Positions 1 through 9,132 of a DNA stretch of 52,850 nucleotides are shown here, in pieces (the first letter of the stretch is position 1; each line of letters begins with the position of its first letter). Below the pieces are notes generated by a model, which saw only the letters and a list, made by a program, of their open reading frames with translations, had not been told where the DNA came from and searched no databases. Both the position numbers and the translations under genes were made by a program. This stretch comes from Nostoc sp. GT001 (GTDB taxonomy: Bacteria > Cyanobacteriota > Cyanobacteriia > Cyanobacteriales > Nostocaceae): positions 1,348,626 through 1,401,475 of the forward strand of contig NZ_JAUDRJ010000003.1 of the NCBI RefSeq assembly GCF_030382115.1. Direction: 5' to 3'.

Positions 1-70
1 ACTGCTGCTTACAGTTGCAGGCTACTGTTTAGAGAACTAAAGCATTATCTTGTATAATCAACAACTAATG

Positions 71-89
71 ACTCCCCTTGATGGGGAGT
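71..89. terminator. Short GC hairpin downstream of the first minus-strand gene
   Basis: A 7-bp perfect stem (ACTCCCC / GGGGAGT) with a 5-nt loop lies about 20 bases past the stop codon of the minus-strand gene at 111-776. The position suits a transcription terminator, but no clear T-run follows on the minus strand, so termination is inferred from stem and placement only. Confidence 0.35.
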
Positions 90-110
90 TATTTGAGATC
101 ACTTAGCTAG

Positions 111-776
111 CTAAAATGAAATTGGTACATTTTTAAATGCGGCTGTATCTGGCACAAAAATGTCCAAATTATTGATACCATCGGGAACTCTTAGCCAGAT
201 ATAAGCATCTGCGGAGGCTTGTGGACGTACCTGGAACAAAGAAACGCTTCCTGTTGAGCGGTTAAGAGCAACTCCTTTGTAGGTTACGCTAGTGTCAGGA
301 TTGCGGGCTGTTGTACTAGCAACCGAGATAATATCGCTACCAACAACTCCGTCTGTGGCAAGGCGACGAATCCGCATTTGCACATTTACCACATCACGGT
401 TTCCGGTTTCTGGGTCTTTAATTCGTTTTGCTGAAAGTAACTCAACTTCTGCCTTTTTGCCAAAAGCAGGCTGCACAAATTGACCAGGACTAATTGCTGA
501 AGTTGTAGCACTCGCTGGGGATGGTGATAGTGTTGCTTGTGGAGAAATTGTAGCTGTAGGACTTGGGACTTGAGTGGGAATGGTGTTACTGGCTGTACTA
601 GTAGCATTTAGTGTCTGCCGCAACGTGAAAACTTCATAAGCTACATAGCCGCTACATCCCAAAGCCAAAGTAGAGAGTAATACAGCTACACCAGATAAAA
701 ATGTACTCACACCATTGCCTCGATTTCGTATTTCTGTATATGCAGGTTGACTTGGGTTTCTATTTTGTAGTCCCAT
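111..776 (-). CDS. Membrane-anchored protein with DUF4352-like extracytoplasmic domain
   Basis: A 221-residue protein. Residues about 1-22 are polar, about 23-50 form one hydrophobic helix, about 55-100 are a Thr/Ser/Pro/Ala-rich linker, and about 100-221 are a compact beta-rich domain. The arrangement (single anchor, flexible linker, small beta domain with an 'RIRR...V' strand pattern) recalls DUF4352/telokin-like exported domains, but no diagnostic motif is present and the assignment is tentative. The domain probably faces the periplasm. The gene is monocistronic, with a hairpin after the stop and a repeat-filled gap upstream. Function unknown. Confidence 0.7.
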   Translation of the reverse strand: MGLQNRNPSQPAYTEIRNRGNGVSTFLSGVAVLLSTLALGCSGYVAYEVFTLRQTLNATSTASNTIPTQVPSPTATISPQATLSPSPASATTSAISPGQFVQPAFGKKAEVELLSAKRIKDPETGNRDVVNVQMRIRRLATDGVVGSDIISVASTTARNPDTSVTYKGVALNRSTGSVSLFQVRPQASADAYIWLRVPDGINNLDIFVPDTAAFKNVPISF

Positions 777-786
777 AAATATGTTT

Positions 787-870
787 GTGCGTAGGCGCAG
801 CCAGCACTTCTCTACGAGACGCTGCGCGAACGGCTGCGCTCAGTGACCATCGTAGACATCGCCTATGTAT
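787..870. repeat. Interspersed CTCTACGAGACGCTGCGC-type repeat
   Basis: This stretch carries the core CTTCTCTACGAGACGCTGCG followed by GAACGGCTGCGCTCAGTGACC, a modular Nostoc-type repeat. Variants recur at about 16390-16420, 23680-23705, 25405-25440, 29995-30080 and inside the gene at 50675-51931. It occupies the gap between the divergent genes at 111-776 and 989-2461. No gene is seen in it. Confidence 0.8.
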
Positions 871-988
871 GAAACATGTGAACATCTTCCCTATACTAAT
901 TAAGTAACTTTACTGAGCCAATTCTTCTCTCTCCGGAAGGAAATTGTTTGCAAGGTAAAAATATCTGTCTTTGGGATAAGGAAAATTG

Positions 989-2461
989 GTGAGACTTAAG
1001 ACTTTAAATCAACCACTGGGTGTTTTATTAATATTTTTGACTAGTCAGATAGGATTTAGTTCTAGGGTTGCGAAAGCACAAACCACAGTTGCACCAACAA
1101 CTACCACAAAATCAATTTGCTCTAGCCAACTGGGAAAAGCTATAGATGCTGTAATCAATCGTCCCTTATTTAATCGGGTGCGCTGGGGAATTTTGGTACA
1201 ACCTCTGTCAACGGGGCCAACTCTTTACAGTCGAGATGCTCAAAAATATTTTACTCCTGCGTCTAACGTCAAATTGCTGACAACAGCAGCTGCATTGCAG
1301 GAATTGGGTGCTAATTTTCGGATTCGTACCTCTATTTATCAGAATGGCAATGGTGTTTTACGTGTTGTCGGTAGGGGAGATCCTAGCTTCAGCGATACAG
1401 AACTGCAAAAATTGGCACAGCAGTTAAAAAAGAAAGGTATTACCCAAATTCAGCAGTTGATTGCTGATGATAGTTATATTCAAGGTGATATTGTTAACCC
1501 CACCTGGCAATGGGAAGATGTGCAGTCAGATTATGGCGCACCAGTCAGTAGCTTTATTCTGAATCAAAATATTTTTAGCTTAAAACTTGTACCGCAGGCT
1601 GTAGGTAAATCTTTACAATTAGTGTGGATTGATCCTGGTGAAGCGAAACAGTGGCGGATAATTAATCAGTCAGTAACCGTTCCCCAAAATCAACCGAACT
1701 ACGTTAATGTTACCCGCGAATTGTCAGGAACAGTATTACGAATTCAAGGACAACTGGCAACGAATTCTGAACCATCTTTAATAGATTTGCCTGTAGTTGA
1801 CCCTAATTATTACTTCTTACGACGCTTCCGTACTGCTTTAGCAACAGAAAAAATTAACTTGGGACAAACATTAGTAGTAAATGGTGGTGTGAATCAGCAA
1901 GAAATCGCATTTGTAGAGTCACCACCTTTAGCTGAATTATTAGCAGAAACTAATTTAAATAGTAATAATCTTTATTCTGAAGTACTGCTGAGAGCATTAG
2001 CTGTGAAAAAAATCAGACTGAAAAATCAGACTAGTGCTGATGTCGGTTTAGAAGTTGTCAAAGCAAGTTTAACTAAATTGGGGGTCGATCCAGCTAATTA
2101 CATTTTAGTGGATGGTTCAGGTTTATCACGTCGTAACTTAGTAACACCAGAAGCTTTTGTACAAACTTTGCGGGCAATTGCAAGAACACCAACAGCATAT
2201 ATATATCGGGCATCTTTACCTGTGGCGGGTAAAAGTGGAACTCTGAAAGGCCGCTTTCAAGAAACACCTGCTGAGGGCATTGTGCAAGCAAAAACAGGTA
2301 CGTTAACGGGTGTAGTTTCTCTATCTGGATATATGAATGCGCCGAAGTATGAGCCGCTAGTTTTTAGTATTATCGTGAATCAGTCGGATCAGTCTGCAAC
2401 AGTAATACGGCAGGCAATTGATGAAGTTGTTGTATTGTTGACACAGTTGCAGCATTGTTAA
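989..2461 (+). CDS. dacB: D-alanyl-D-alanine carboxypeptidase/endopeptidase, PBP4 type (peptidase S13)
   Basis: A penicillin-binding protein that trims peptidoglycan peptides in the periplasm. Visible signs: an N-terminal signal peptide (hydrophobic stretch at about 10-25, then an Ala-rich cleavage region), the SxxK nucleophile motif SNVK in the context TPASNVKLLTTAAAL near residue 92, an SxN motif (SNN in NSNNLYSEVLL), and a KTG box in AKTGTLTGVVSLSGY. The length of about 490 residues fits the S13 family with its inserted domain. I prefer GTG at 989 over TTG at 986, because an AAGGA-like site ends about 7 bases upstream of the GTG. The LD-carboxypeptidase gene follows 29 bases downstream, suggesting a small cell-wall operon. 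Confidence 0.9.
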   Translation: MRLKTLNQPLGVLLIFLTSQIGFSSRVAKAQTTVAPTTTTKSICSSQLGKAIDAVINRPLFNRVRWGILVQPLSTGPTLYSRDAQKYFTPASNVKLLTTAAALQELGANFRIRTSIYQNGNGVLRVVGRGDPSFSDTELQKLAQQLKKKGITQIQQLIADDSYIQGDIVNPTWQWEDVQSDYGAPVSSFILNQNIFSLKLVPQAVGKSLQLVWIDPGEAKQWRIINQSVTVPQNQPNYVNVTRELSGTVLRIQGQLATNSEPSLIDLPVVDPNYYFLRRFRTALATEKINLGQTLVVNGGVNQQEIAFVESPPLAELLAETNLNSNNLYSEVLLRALAVKKIRLKNQTSADVGLEVVKASLTKLGVDPANYILVDGSGLSRRNLVTPEAFVQTLRAIARTPTAYIYRASLPVAGKSGTLKGRFQETPAEGIVQAKTGTLTGVVSLSGYMNAPKYEPLVFSIIVNQSDQSATVIRQAIDEVVVLLTQLQHC

Positions 2462-2490
2462 TATTATACTTTTGACTCATAACTTGTTTC

Positions 2491-3393
2491 ATGCCATCCA
2501 AAATCTTACCACCGCCCTTAAAACCTGGAGACTTATTACGAGTAATTGCCCCTAGTGGTGCTTTGCGAGAATTTGAGGAATTTAAACAGAGTCTAGAAAT
2601 TTGGCGATCGCGTGGCTACAAACTAGAAATCAGTCCCCAGATAGATGACAAATGGGGTTATCTAGCAGGGACAGATGAAACCCGTCGTCAACAGCTAGCA
2701 GCAGCATGGCAAGATCCTGATTGTCGTGGTATTCTCTGTGCCAGAGGTGGTTTTGGCAGCACCCGCATCTTAGAAGATTGGAATTGGCCAAACTCAGGGC
2801 TTCCCAAGTGGCTTATAGGCTTTTCTGATATCACAGCTTTATTATGGAGTCTTTATACAGCAGGAATTTCCGGCGTTCACGGCCCTGTAATGACAACTTT
2901 GGCAGATGAGTCAGATTGGTCTATTAAACGATTATTTGATTGGGTAGAAGGTAGTTCTTTCACACCTCTTAAAGGTTGCGGTTGGGGTGGTGGTGTGGTT
3001 ACTGGCGCTTTGTTACCAGGTAATCTGACAGTGGCTACTCACCTTTTGGGTACACCAATCTTGCCACATCTGGATGGTGTAATTCTGGCCTTCGAGGATG
3101 TTACCGAAGCACCTTATCGAATTGACAGGATGCTGACGCAGTGGCGTTTGAGTGGTGCTTTGTCTCAAGTCTGCGGTATTGCTTTAGGCGGTTTTACTCG
3201 TTGTGAAGCGCCACCAACGATATCTAGTTTTAGTGTAGAAGAAGTATTGCGCGATCGCTTGGGTGATTTGGGGATTCCCATTGTCTCCGATTTACCTTTT
3301 GGCCATGATAGTCCCAATGCAGCCTTACCAGTGGGTGTAGAGGTAACTTTAGATGGGGATGCAGGAATATTAGCGATCGCGCATCCCCATTAA
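2491..3393 (+). CDS. LD-carboxypeptidase family protein (peptidase S66, LdcA/MccF)
   Basis: A 300-residue cytoplasmic serine peptidase of family S66, whose members remove the terminal D-Ala from muropeptide tetrapeptides during wall recycling; MccF-type members act on microcin-like acyl-adenylates. Seen: the nucleophile context GFSDITALL, the acidic partner in LAFEDVTEAPYRIDRML, and the catalytic His in LPFGHDSPNAALPVG, in the order Ser-Glu-His expected for S66. Length is normal. It lies 29 bases after dacB on the same strand, which supports a wall-recycling role over the MccF role. The stop region contains a HIP1 site. Confidence 0.88.
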   Translation: MPSKILPPPLKPGDLLRVIAPSGALREFEEFKQSLEIWRSRGYKLEISPQIDDKWGYLAGTDETRRQQLAAAWQDPDCRGILCARGGFGSTRILEDWNWPNSGLPKWLIGFSDITALLWSLYTAGISGVHGPVMTTLADESDWSIKRLFDWVEGSSFTPLKGCGWGGGVVTGALLPGNLTVATHLLGTPILPHLDGVILAFEDVTEAPYRIDRMLTQWRLSGALSQVCGIALGGFTRCEAPPTISSFSVEEVLRDRLGDLGIPIVSDLPFGHDSPNAALPVGVEVTLDGDAGILAIAHPH

Positions 3394-3418
3394 GCTAAAA
3401 TTCAGATCCGCTTACGAT

Positions 3419-3499
3419 TAAATGTTCTAAAACACTAAAGAGAATGATTGTATCAAAAGTTTCTTTTGGTAGAATTTCTATATAAAAAACTATAGATAG
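3419..3499 (-). pseudogene. 27-codon relic of a SAM methyltransferase
   Basis: Read on the minus strand, this gap segment translates to FYIEILPKETFDTIILF then SVLEHL. This aligns without gaps to FYLEMPEKETFDTIISF then DVLEHL in the intact methyltransferase 1.1 kb downstream (4410-5153). The DNA also matches closely (for example AAATGTTCTAAAACA and GTATCAAAAGT in both). No start codon or motif I region is left. It is best read as the last piece of a decayed or recombined paralogue lying between the peptidase and the FkbM gene. Confidence 0.8.
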
Positions 3500-3554
3500 T
3501 GTAAAGTATTACATGTTTGAACGCTTGCGTGATTATTCAAGGAAAACGTGATTG

Positions 3555-4358
3555 ATGGATAAAAATTTAATAATTGATGTGGGTGTTCACACAGGTGAAG
3601 ATACAGAGTTTTACTTAAAAAAAGGCTTTCGCGTTATTGGTATTGAGGCTCATCCTGAGCTTTACGAAGCTACGAAAAAGCGACTAAATTTATATATAGA
3701 AAATGGTCAACTTACCCTCCTAAATATTGCTGTATCACCGAAAGATGAGCCAGTAACTTTTTACGCCAACTTAGAGAGAAGCTTTTGGGGTACAACTTCA
3801 CCAGATTGGGCTATTCGGAACGCACACTCTTTTGATGCGCCTTCTATTGAGATAACTGTAGAAGGGCGCAGATTTGAAAGAATTTTGGAGGAGTTTGGCA
3901 TTCCCTACTATCTCAAAGTAGATATTGAAGGTGCTGATTTATTATGCATACAAGCATTACGGCAGTTTAATACTAAACCATCATTCCTATCTATCGAATC
4001 AACCAAAACTTCTTGGAAAGAACTGCTAGAAGAATTTGCGCTATTAAAAGAACTTGGCTATCACAAATTCAAAGCTATTAGTCAGGAGCATGTACCTAAC
4101 CAAGTCTGCCCTTCACCAGCACGAGAAGGTCAATATATCCCACATCAGTTTGAATATGGTGCTAGCGGACTTTTTGGAGAAGAAACCCCAGGTACTTGGC
4201 TTTCTGAGAGTGAAGCAATCAAGGTCTACAAAGGCATTTTTTGGACTTATAAAATAATTGGAGTGAATGGGATTATTTACCGATTCCCCATAGGAAAGAT
4301 GTTCCTAGACAAGCTTAAAATCCAGGAACCTTGGTATGATACCCATGCTAGTCTATGA
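3555..4358 (+). CDS. FkbM family SAM-dependent methyltransferase
   Basis: A 267-residue methyltransferase of the FkbM family, which O-methylates sugars or polyketide-like products. The SAM-binding motif I is the N-terminal strand-loop NLIIDVGVHTGEDTEFYL (residues about 4-21), followed by an acidic residue in VIGIEAHPE. The family's second signature is YLKVDIEGADLLCIQAL near residues 118-134. ATG at 3555 is preferred over TTG at 3552; an AAGGA lies at 3539-3543. It is convergent with the next methyltransferase and sits upstream of two glycosyltransferases, so modification of an exopolysaccharide or glycolipid is inferred. Confidence 0.85.
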   Translation: MDKNLIIDVGVHTGEDTEFYLKKGFRVIGIEAHPELYEATKKRLNLYIENGQLTLLNIAVSPKDEPVTFYANLERSFWGTTSPDWAIRNAHSFDAPSIEITVEGRRFERILEEFGIPYYLKVDIEGADLLCIQALRQFNTKPSFLSIESTKTSWKELLEEFALLKELGYHKFKAISQEHVPNQVCPSPAREGQYIPHQFEYGASGLFGEETPGTWLSESEAIKVYKGIFWTYKIIGVNGIIYRFPIGKMFLDKLKIQEPWYDTHASL

Positions 4359-4409
4359 ACACAGCATTTTATCCTAAACATAAAAACCACTGTGGGGCTT
4401 GAGTTTAAC

Positions 4410-5153
4410 TCAATCCCATTTCCGGTAGCAACGAGCTGTACAGTAATAAGGGTGAAAAACTTCTAAGAAGTTGCTCTGAATCGTCCTGTAGAAAGTTTCT
4501 ACTACTTGAGGATCGTCGATGTGAAAAGGGTAATCTTGATTAAAGCCTTTAAAGAAATACCAGTTCAAAATTGTTTTACCACCAGGTGTCAGCGCTTGAT
4601 GAAACTTTAGTAACTGTTGGCTGGGATCTGACAAATGTTCTAAAACATCAAAAGAAATGATAGTATCAAAAGTCTCTTTTTCAGGCATTTCCAAGTAAAA
4701 ACTCATTTTGTGGCTCAAACCCATCTGTTCAGCTCGATAACGCACAAAATCATAATGAATAGGATTAAGATCGCAATAGATTACTTGATCAACCTGTGGA
4801 CAAAGGGCAGCATTAAGTGCATGAGTGCCAATCCCGCCGCCAAAATCTAACACCCGACCTTGAGCATGATCTACAATCAAATGTAACGTGTTTTCAATAT
4901 TTTGACTTTGTTCTAGATGCCAAGCTCCTAACTCAAATAAATAAACTTCTCCCACCTGGTCACGATAAAAGTCTGTTGCTTTTTCCCAATCAAAATCTTT
5001 ATGGCCTAACTCGGCCATTTCTTCTTGTCCTGTCGCTAACTTTTTTTCTAGTGTTTCTGAATCTAAATGCAAAAATTCCTGTAAATGTTGTTTTAAGTTA
5101 AATGAATTTTGCCAATAATCGCTTAAGAAAGCTGGAGCGGGATACTTAACCAT
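4410..5153 (-). CDS. Class I SAM-dependent methyltransferase
   Basis: A 247-residue methyltransferase with a helical N-terminal part (about 1-90) and a Rossmann SAM domain. Motif I is VLDFGGGIGTHAL, the acidic post-motif is VIYCDLNP, and motif IV is TIISFDVLEHLSDP, as in the Methyltransf_11/25 group. The substrate cannot be read from the sequence. The 5' end of the gene faces the glycosyltransferases at 5720-7598. A degenerate copy of its central region lies at 3419-3499, so this family has been duplicated locally at least once. Confidence 0.82.
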   Translation of the reverse strand: MVKYPAPAFLSDYWQNSFNLKQHLQEFLHLDSETLEKKLATGQEEMAELGHKDFDWEKATDFYRDQVGEVYLFELGAWHLEQSQNIENTLHLIVDHAQGRVLDFGGGIGTHALNAALCPQVDQVIYCDLNPIHYDFVRYRAEQMGLSHKMSFYLEMPEKETFDTIISFDVLEHLSDPSQQLLKFHQALTPGGKTILNWYFFKGFNQDYPFHIDDPQVVETFYRTIQSNFLEVFHPYYCTARCYRKWD

Positions 5154-5719
5154 GAATTGTAACTATTATCATTAATTCAATAATCTATATCTTAAACTGA
5201 ATCAATGTTTTCTACTTACTTTTTTTCAAAAAACTAAATTTTAATAATTCTGTAGACATACTCACTAATCTGAGCTATAGCCCCAAAAGGAAAAATAAGT
5301 TAAATGCCATTTTCAGGGCAACAATGTTTAAGTAGTGTTTTATCAAGTCTGTAAAATTGCCTGAGGGGATTAACCAGTCTAGTGTAAATCACGGTAAAAT
5401 TTACTTACCTTTACTGTACAGCAAGTATTGCGCGATGCCTTTGGTGGGTGTAGCCATCGCTTGCTTGATGCCGATTATGGCATATTGAATACCAGTGAAT
5501 AAATTACAAATAGTATCATTATTTGGTTGTGATGCTATGTTGTTAGTAAGTAGGTAGACATAATTAAATATAAAATAAACTCCTAGTTTGCAGTGAGCGA
5601 TTTCTCGCTCAGAGCAAGGATTATCAGGACTAAAGTCCTTACTACAAACTTTAAATTTATTTATGCCTAGATACTTATGAACAATTTTCAACTAGTTACA
5701 AATTAAACATCTAACTCTT
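5154..5719. other. Gap between methyltransferase and glycosyltransferase; no convincing gene
   Basis: A 566-bp AT-rich gap between divergent genes, so it should hold both promoters. A 96-codon minus-strand frame at 5401-5691 is open, but it runs through palindromic repeat modules (5594-5652), has no visible domain and is probably not coding. The segment around 5420-5470 (TTGCGCGATGCCTTTGGTGG region) also looks like repeat sequence. Confidence 0.6.
5594..5652. repeat. Palindromic Nostoc-type interspersed repeat
   Basis: Two small palindromes in tandem: GAGCGATTTCTCGCTC and AGGACTAAAGTCCT. The second module recurs as GAGGACTTTAGTCCTC at about 16412-16430, where it again sits beside a second small palindrome. 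Mobile or slippage-propagated short repeats of this type are common in Nostoc gaps. Confidence 0.7.
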
Positions 5720-6379
5720 ATGAGTCCCATTGTCTTTGACTTTAGTCCCGAAATTTCAGTTATACTTTGTACCTACAACCGAGAAAAATATTTGAATATT
5801 TGCATCAATAGTGTCCTCGCTCAAACTTTTAAAGATTGGGAACTGTTGGTAGTTGATGATGGTAGTAAAGATAATACTTTTGAAATTGTCAATCCATATT
5901 TGCAAAAATTTAACAATATACGTTATTTAAAACACCAAAATAGAAAATTAGGGTACTCTAAAAATGCCGGAGTTCAAGCATCCTTTGGCAAATACATCAC
6001 TTTTATTGACAGCGATGATACATATAGACCCAATCATTTAGAGTCGCGACTTAAATACATGCAGGCTAATCCAGAAATTGACTTGATTGAAGGAGGCTTT
6101 TTCTCTGAAGAAGAGATTTTTGTAGCCGATTATTTTCAACCAGGTAAAATAATTAATTTACGCGAATGTGTTTTAGGTCCTACATTTTTTGGTAGGAGGC
6201 GAGTATTTTTTGAATTGCAGGGATTTAATAATATTCCCTATGGAGAAGATACAGATTTTTGGAAACGGGCAGATAAAATTTTTAAAACTCAAAAAGTTAC
6301 AGAACCACAAACCTACGTTTATACCAGAGCAGAAACAAGCATTACCAAGGATGTTTTGGAACAGCGCTCATTAACCTAA
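5720..6379 (+). CDS. Family 2 glycosyltransferase
   Basis: A 219-residue GT-A fold glycosyltransferase. The N-terminus has the family 2 pattern ISVILCTYNREKYL, then LLVVDDGSKDNTFEIV (nucleotide-binding acidic residues), and YITFIDSDDTYRP carrying the DxD metal-binding motif. The usual C-terminal acceptor region is short, so the protein is near the minimal catalytic size. No membrane helix is visible; it probably works at the cytoplasmic face of the membrane. It lies 52 bases upstream of a GT4 gene on the same strand. The acceptor is unknown. Confidence 0.87.
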   Translation: MSPIVFDFSPEISVILCTYNREKYLNICINSVLAQTFKDWELLVVDDGSKDNTFEIVNPYLQKFNNIRYLKHQNRKLGYSKNAGVQASFGKYITFIDSDDTYRPNHLESRLKYMQANPEIDLIEGGFFSEEEIFVADYFQPGKIINLRECVLGPTFFGRRRVFFELQGFNNIPYGEDTDFWKRADKIFKTQKVTEPQTYVYTRAETSITKDVLEQRSLT

Positions 6380-6431
6380 AAACTTTAATTCAGTTTATCT
6401 CGATCCACCCAGTATAACGTTACCTGCAACT

Positions 6432-7598
6432 ATGCATATTTGTCATATAGTTTTGAATAACATTGGTGGAGCACCAAAAGTTGCTGATTCGCTAATTTCT
6501 TCTCAATCCAAAGCTGGCTACCAAGTCTCTACTGTGGTGCTTACTGTTTTAGAGCCACAATGGATAGTATCTTTTAAAGCGGCTAAAACTGTGATTGTTA
6601 TGAAAGTTGCAGGTACTCTATTTATTATTGGGGGGATAATACACCAAATATGGGTAGCGATAAAATTAAGCAGGGTTATTGCTGAACAAAAACCAGATAT
6701 TATTGTTTGTCATACTGCATTTATTACTAAACTCTTTTATCTATCTAAATTCATCCCTGGCAGTTTCTCTGTTCCATACATTAGCTATATTCACAGTGAT
6801 TATATTTCGGAATCACGGGTTGAACTTAAAACAAACCCCATCAGCGCCTTGATTCAAAAATTCTTTATAAGTCTTGCTAGCAGAATTGATATGCTTGCGC
6901 TTCAGCAAGCTAGTGGATTAATATTTGTTTGCAAGTCTCTCTATCAAAGATTCGCAAATATTGGGTTAAACCATCATCGAATAGTGATATCCTACAATCC
7001 AGCAATAGATGATATTAGTAACCAACCTCTTCATCCTACAGCCGCATCTTGGTTTAACAATTCGCAGTTGATTACCTTTGTATGTGCTTCTAGGTTTCAC
7101 CATCAAAAAGACCATAAAACCTTACTCAAAGCATTTGCTAAAGTTAGTCAAAATCACTTAAATATTCGGCTTATTTTGTTAGGAGAAGGTGATTTAGAGA
7201 CAGAAATGCAAGTTCTAGCAAAGTTTTTAGCCATTGATGAAATTGTGCTGTTTGCCGGTTCTGTTCTCAATCCTAGAGCTTATTTCACACTGTCTAGAGC
7301 AGTTATACTTGCTTCCCATTTTGAAGGCTTACCACTGGTTCTTGTAGAAGCTGTAGCTAGTGGGGTAACATTTATTTCCACTGACTGTCCAGTTGGCCCA
7401 CGTGAGATTTCTGAAGTACTTAAATGTGGAACGATAATACCACCAAATGATGTAAATGCATTAGCAGAAGCCATTATTGAGCATGTAAAAACTCCTCAGA
7501 AGAAGATTGAATGCTCTGAGCAAATTGCACAATTATTTAGTGAGGCTAGCTGTGCTAAAAGATTAGAAGTTTTGATAAACCAAGTTATTGCCCAATGA
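6432..7598 (+). CDS. Family 4 glycosyltransferase
   Basis: A 388-residue GT-B fold transferase. The N-terminal domain starts with HICHIVLNNIGGAPKVADSL, the glycine-rich acceptor-domain loop of GT4 enzymes. The C-terminal nucleotide-sugar domain shows ITFVCASRFHHQKDHKTLLKA, then LILLGEGDLETEM, and the EX7E motif in SHFEGLPLVLVEAVASG. It is similar to enzymes building capsular or exopolysaccharide chains. It follows the GT2 gene by 52 bases and precedes the sugar-binding lipoprotein by 42 bases, so these three are likely co-transcribed. Confidence 0.9.
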   Translation: MHICHIVLNNIGGAPKVADSLISSQSKAGYQVSTVVLTVLEPQWIVSFKAAKTVIVMKVAGTLFIIGGIIHQIWVAIKLSRVIAEQKPDIIVCHTAFITKLFYLSKFIPGSFSVPYISYIHSDYISESRVELKTNPISALIQKFFISLASRIDMLALQQASGLIFVCKSLYQRFANIGLNHHRIVISYNPAIDDISNQPLHPTAASWFNNSQLITFVCASRFHHQKDHKTLLKAFAKVSQNHLNIRLILLGEGDLETEMQVLAKFLAIDEIVLFAGSVLNPRAYFTLSRAVILASHFEGLPLVLVEAVASGVTFISTDCPVGPREISEVLKCGTIIPPNDVNALAEAIIEHVKTPQKKIECSEQIAQLFSEASCAKRLEVLINQVIAQ

Positions 7599-7640
7599 GT
7601 ATATGCTATTTTACCTAGTACTTATATCTAAAGACTTTCT

Positions 7641-8957
7641 ATGAATATTAGTTTTTTAGCTTTTAAAATTAGAGATTTTTGGTGTTCATTGAGAAATTTT
7701 GCTCGGCAGCTTTCTCTTTTAGGAATTACTCTGATATGTCTTATATTTTTATCTAGTTGTCAGGGGATAATACCAAAGGAAGATGGGGTAATTCATCTGA
7801 CACTATGGCAAGCTATTAATCCCCCTGCAAATCGAGATATATTTCAAAAACTAGTAGATAAATTTAATCAAACTCATCCTGATATTCAGGTAGAATCTAT
7901 CTTTGAGAGTGAACCTCAATTACCAAAAATATTGACATCAGTGGTTGCCAATGTACCACCAGACCTGCTGTCATTCCATCCTGAATATACAGGTCAATTT
8001 GTGGAATTAGGGGCACTTCGACCTTTAGAAGATTGGTTGAATAAATCGCCCCTCAAGTCAGACATTAGACCTAACTTATTGCCAGAAATGCAATTAGATG
8101 GTCACATTTGGTCAGTGCCAATGCATACCAGTAATATTGGTATTTTTTACCGTCCTAAACTTTTTGAAGCTGCGGGAATTACAGAATTACCCAAGACTTG
8201 GGATGAATTGAGACAAGTTGCCAAAAAATTAACTATAGACCGCAATGGGGATGGCCGCCCCGAACAGTATGGGATGTTACTGCCTTTAGGAAAAGGAGGA
8301 TGGACTGTATTTAGTTGGTTCCCGTTTTTATTTGGTGCAGAGGGAGAGGTTGTAACTAATAATCGCCCCAATTTAACGAATTCGGGTGCGATCGCGGCCT
8401 TAAAATTTTGGCAAGACCTGATAAAAGATGGTTCAGTAATGCTTTCTGCTCCAGAACGAGGTTATGAAGAGGAAGCTTTTCTTACAGGTCGTGTTGCGAT
8501 GCAAATCACAGGCCCTTGGACATTAATCATGAAATCTGAGGTCGATCATCAGGTATTACCCATACCAGCAGGTATCAGACCTGCTACAGTCACAGGTACT
8601 GGAAATTTTTTTGTGATGAAGACCACACCAGCAAGAGAGCAAGCAGCATTCAAATTTTTAGAGTATGTTTTGAGTGAGGAATTCCAAACCGAATGGAGTA
8701 TAGGGACGGGTTTTTTGCCAGTTACCCTTACATCGGCTCAAAGCAAAGCTTATCAGCAATTCATCAATGAAAAACCAGTGTTAAAAGTTTTTTTCGATCA
8801 ATTACCTGTGGCACGTTCTCAACCAATTATTGCTGGATATAGTCGTCTTTCTGACAGTCTTGGTCGAGCTATAGAAGCCACAGTACTAGGAGAGTCTGCT
8901 GAAAAAGCCCTTAAGAAAGCACAAGAGCGTTTAGATTTGATTTGGGATGACAAATAA
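7641..8957 (+). CDS. Sugar ABC transporter substrate-binding lipoprotein (family 1)
   Basis: A 438-residue solute-binding protein. A long N-terminal tail and hydrophobic segment (about 22-40) end in a lipobox-like LSSC, so Cys40 is the expected lipidation site. After it come LTLWQAINPPANRDIFQKLV and a Venus-flytrap domain with GHIWSVPMHTSNIGIFYRP and GRVAMQITGPWTL, typical of SBP_bac_1 sugar binders. No permease or ATPase gene lies nearby, so it either works with distant transporter genes or has a sensory role. It follows the two glycosyltransferases closely on the same strand. Confidence 0.88.
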   Translation: MNISFLAFKIRDFWCSLRNFARQLSLLGITLICLIFLSSCQGIIPKEDGVIHLTLWQAINPPANRDIFQKLVDKFNQTHPDIQVESIFESEPQLPKILTSVVANVPPDLLSFHPEYTGQFVELGALRPLEDWLNKSPLKSDIRPNLLPEMQLDGHIWSVPMHTSNIGIFYRPKLFEAAGITELPKTWDELRQVAKKLTIDRNGDGRPEQYGMLLPLGKGGWTVFSWFPFLFGAEGEVVTNNRPNLTNSGAIAALKFWQDLIKDGSVMLSAPERGYEEEAFLTGRVAMQITGPWTLIMKSEVDHQVLPIPAGIRPATVTGTGNFFVMKTTPAREQAAFKFLEYVLSEEFQTEWSIGTGFLPVTLTSAQSKAYQQFINEKPVLKVFFDQLPVARSQPIIAGYSRLSDSLGRAIEATVLGESAEKALKKAQERLDLIWDDK

Positions 8958-9132
8958 ATAGAACTAGTGCTGAGTGCTGTTAACGGTAGCGGGGTGTTGA
9001 GCCAGTTCTGAGTGATAAATCTCAGTCCCTAGTCATTCTTTTATCCTTGGTTTTTGAAATTTGTTTCATAGGGACTGCCTCCTGCCTCCAAACCTGTAGC
9101 TTTGTACTTCATAGAAAAGAAAACTATTGTAA

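Noticed and set aside
5401..5691. 96-codon minus-strand open frame
   Set aside because: It runs through palindromic repeats, shows no domain, no clear ribosome site and unusual composition; treated as non-coding.
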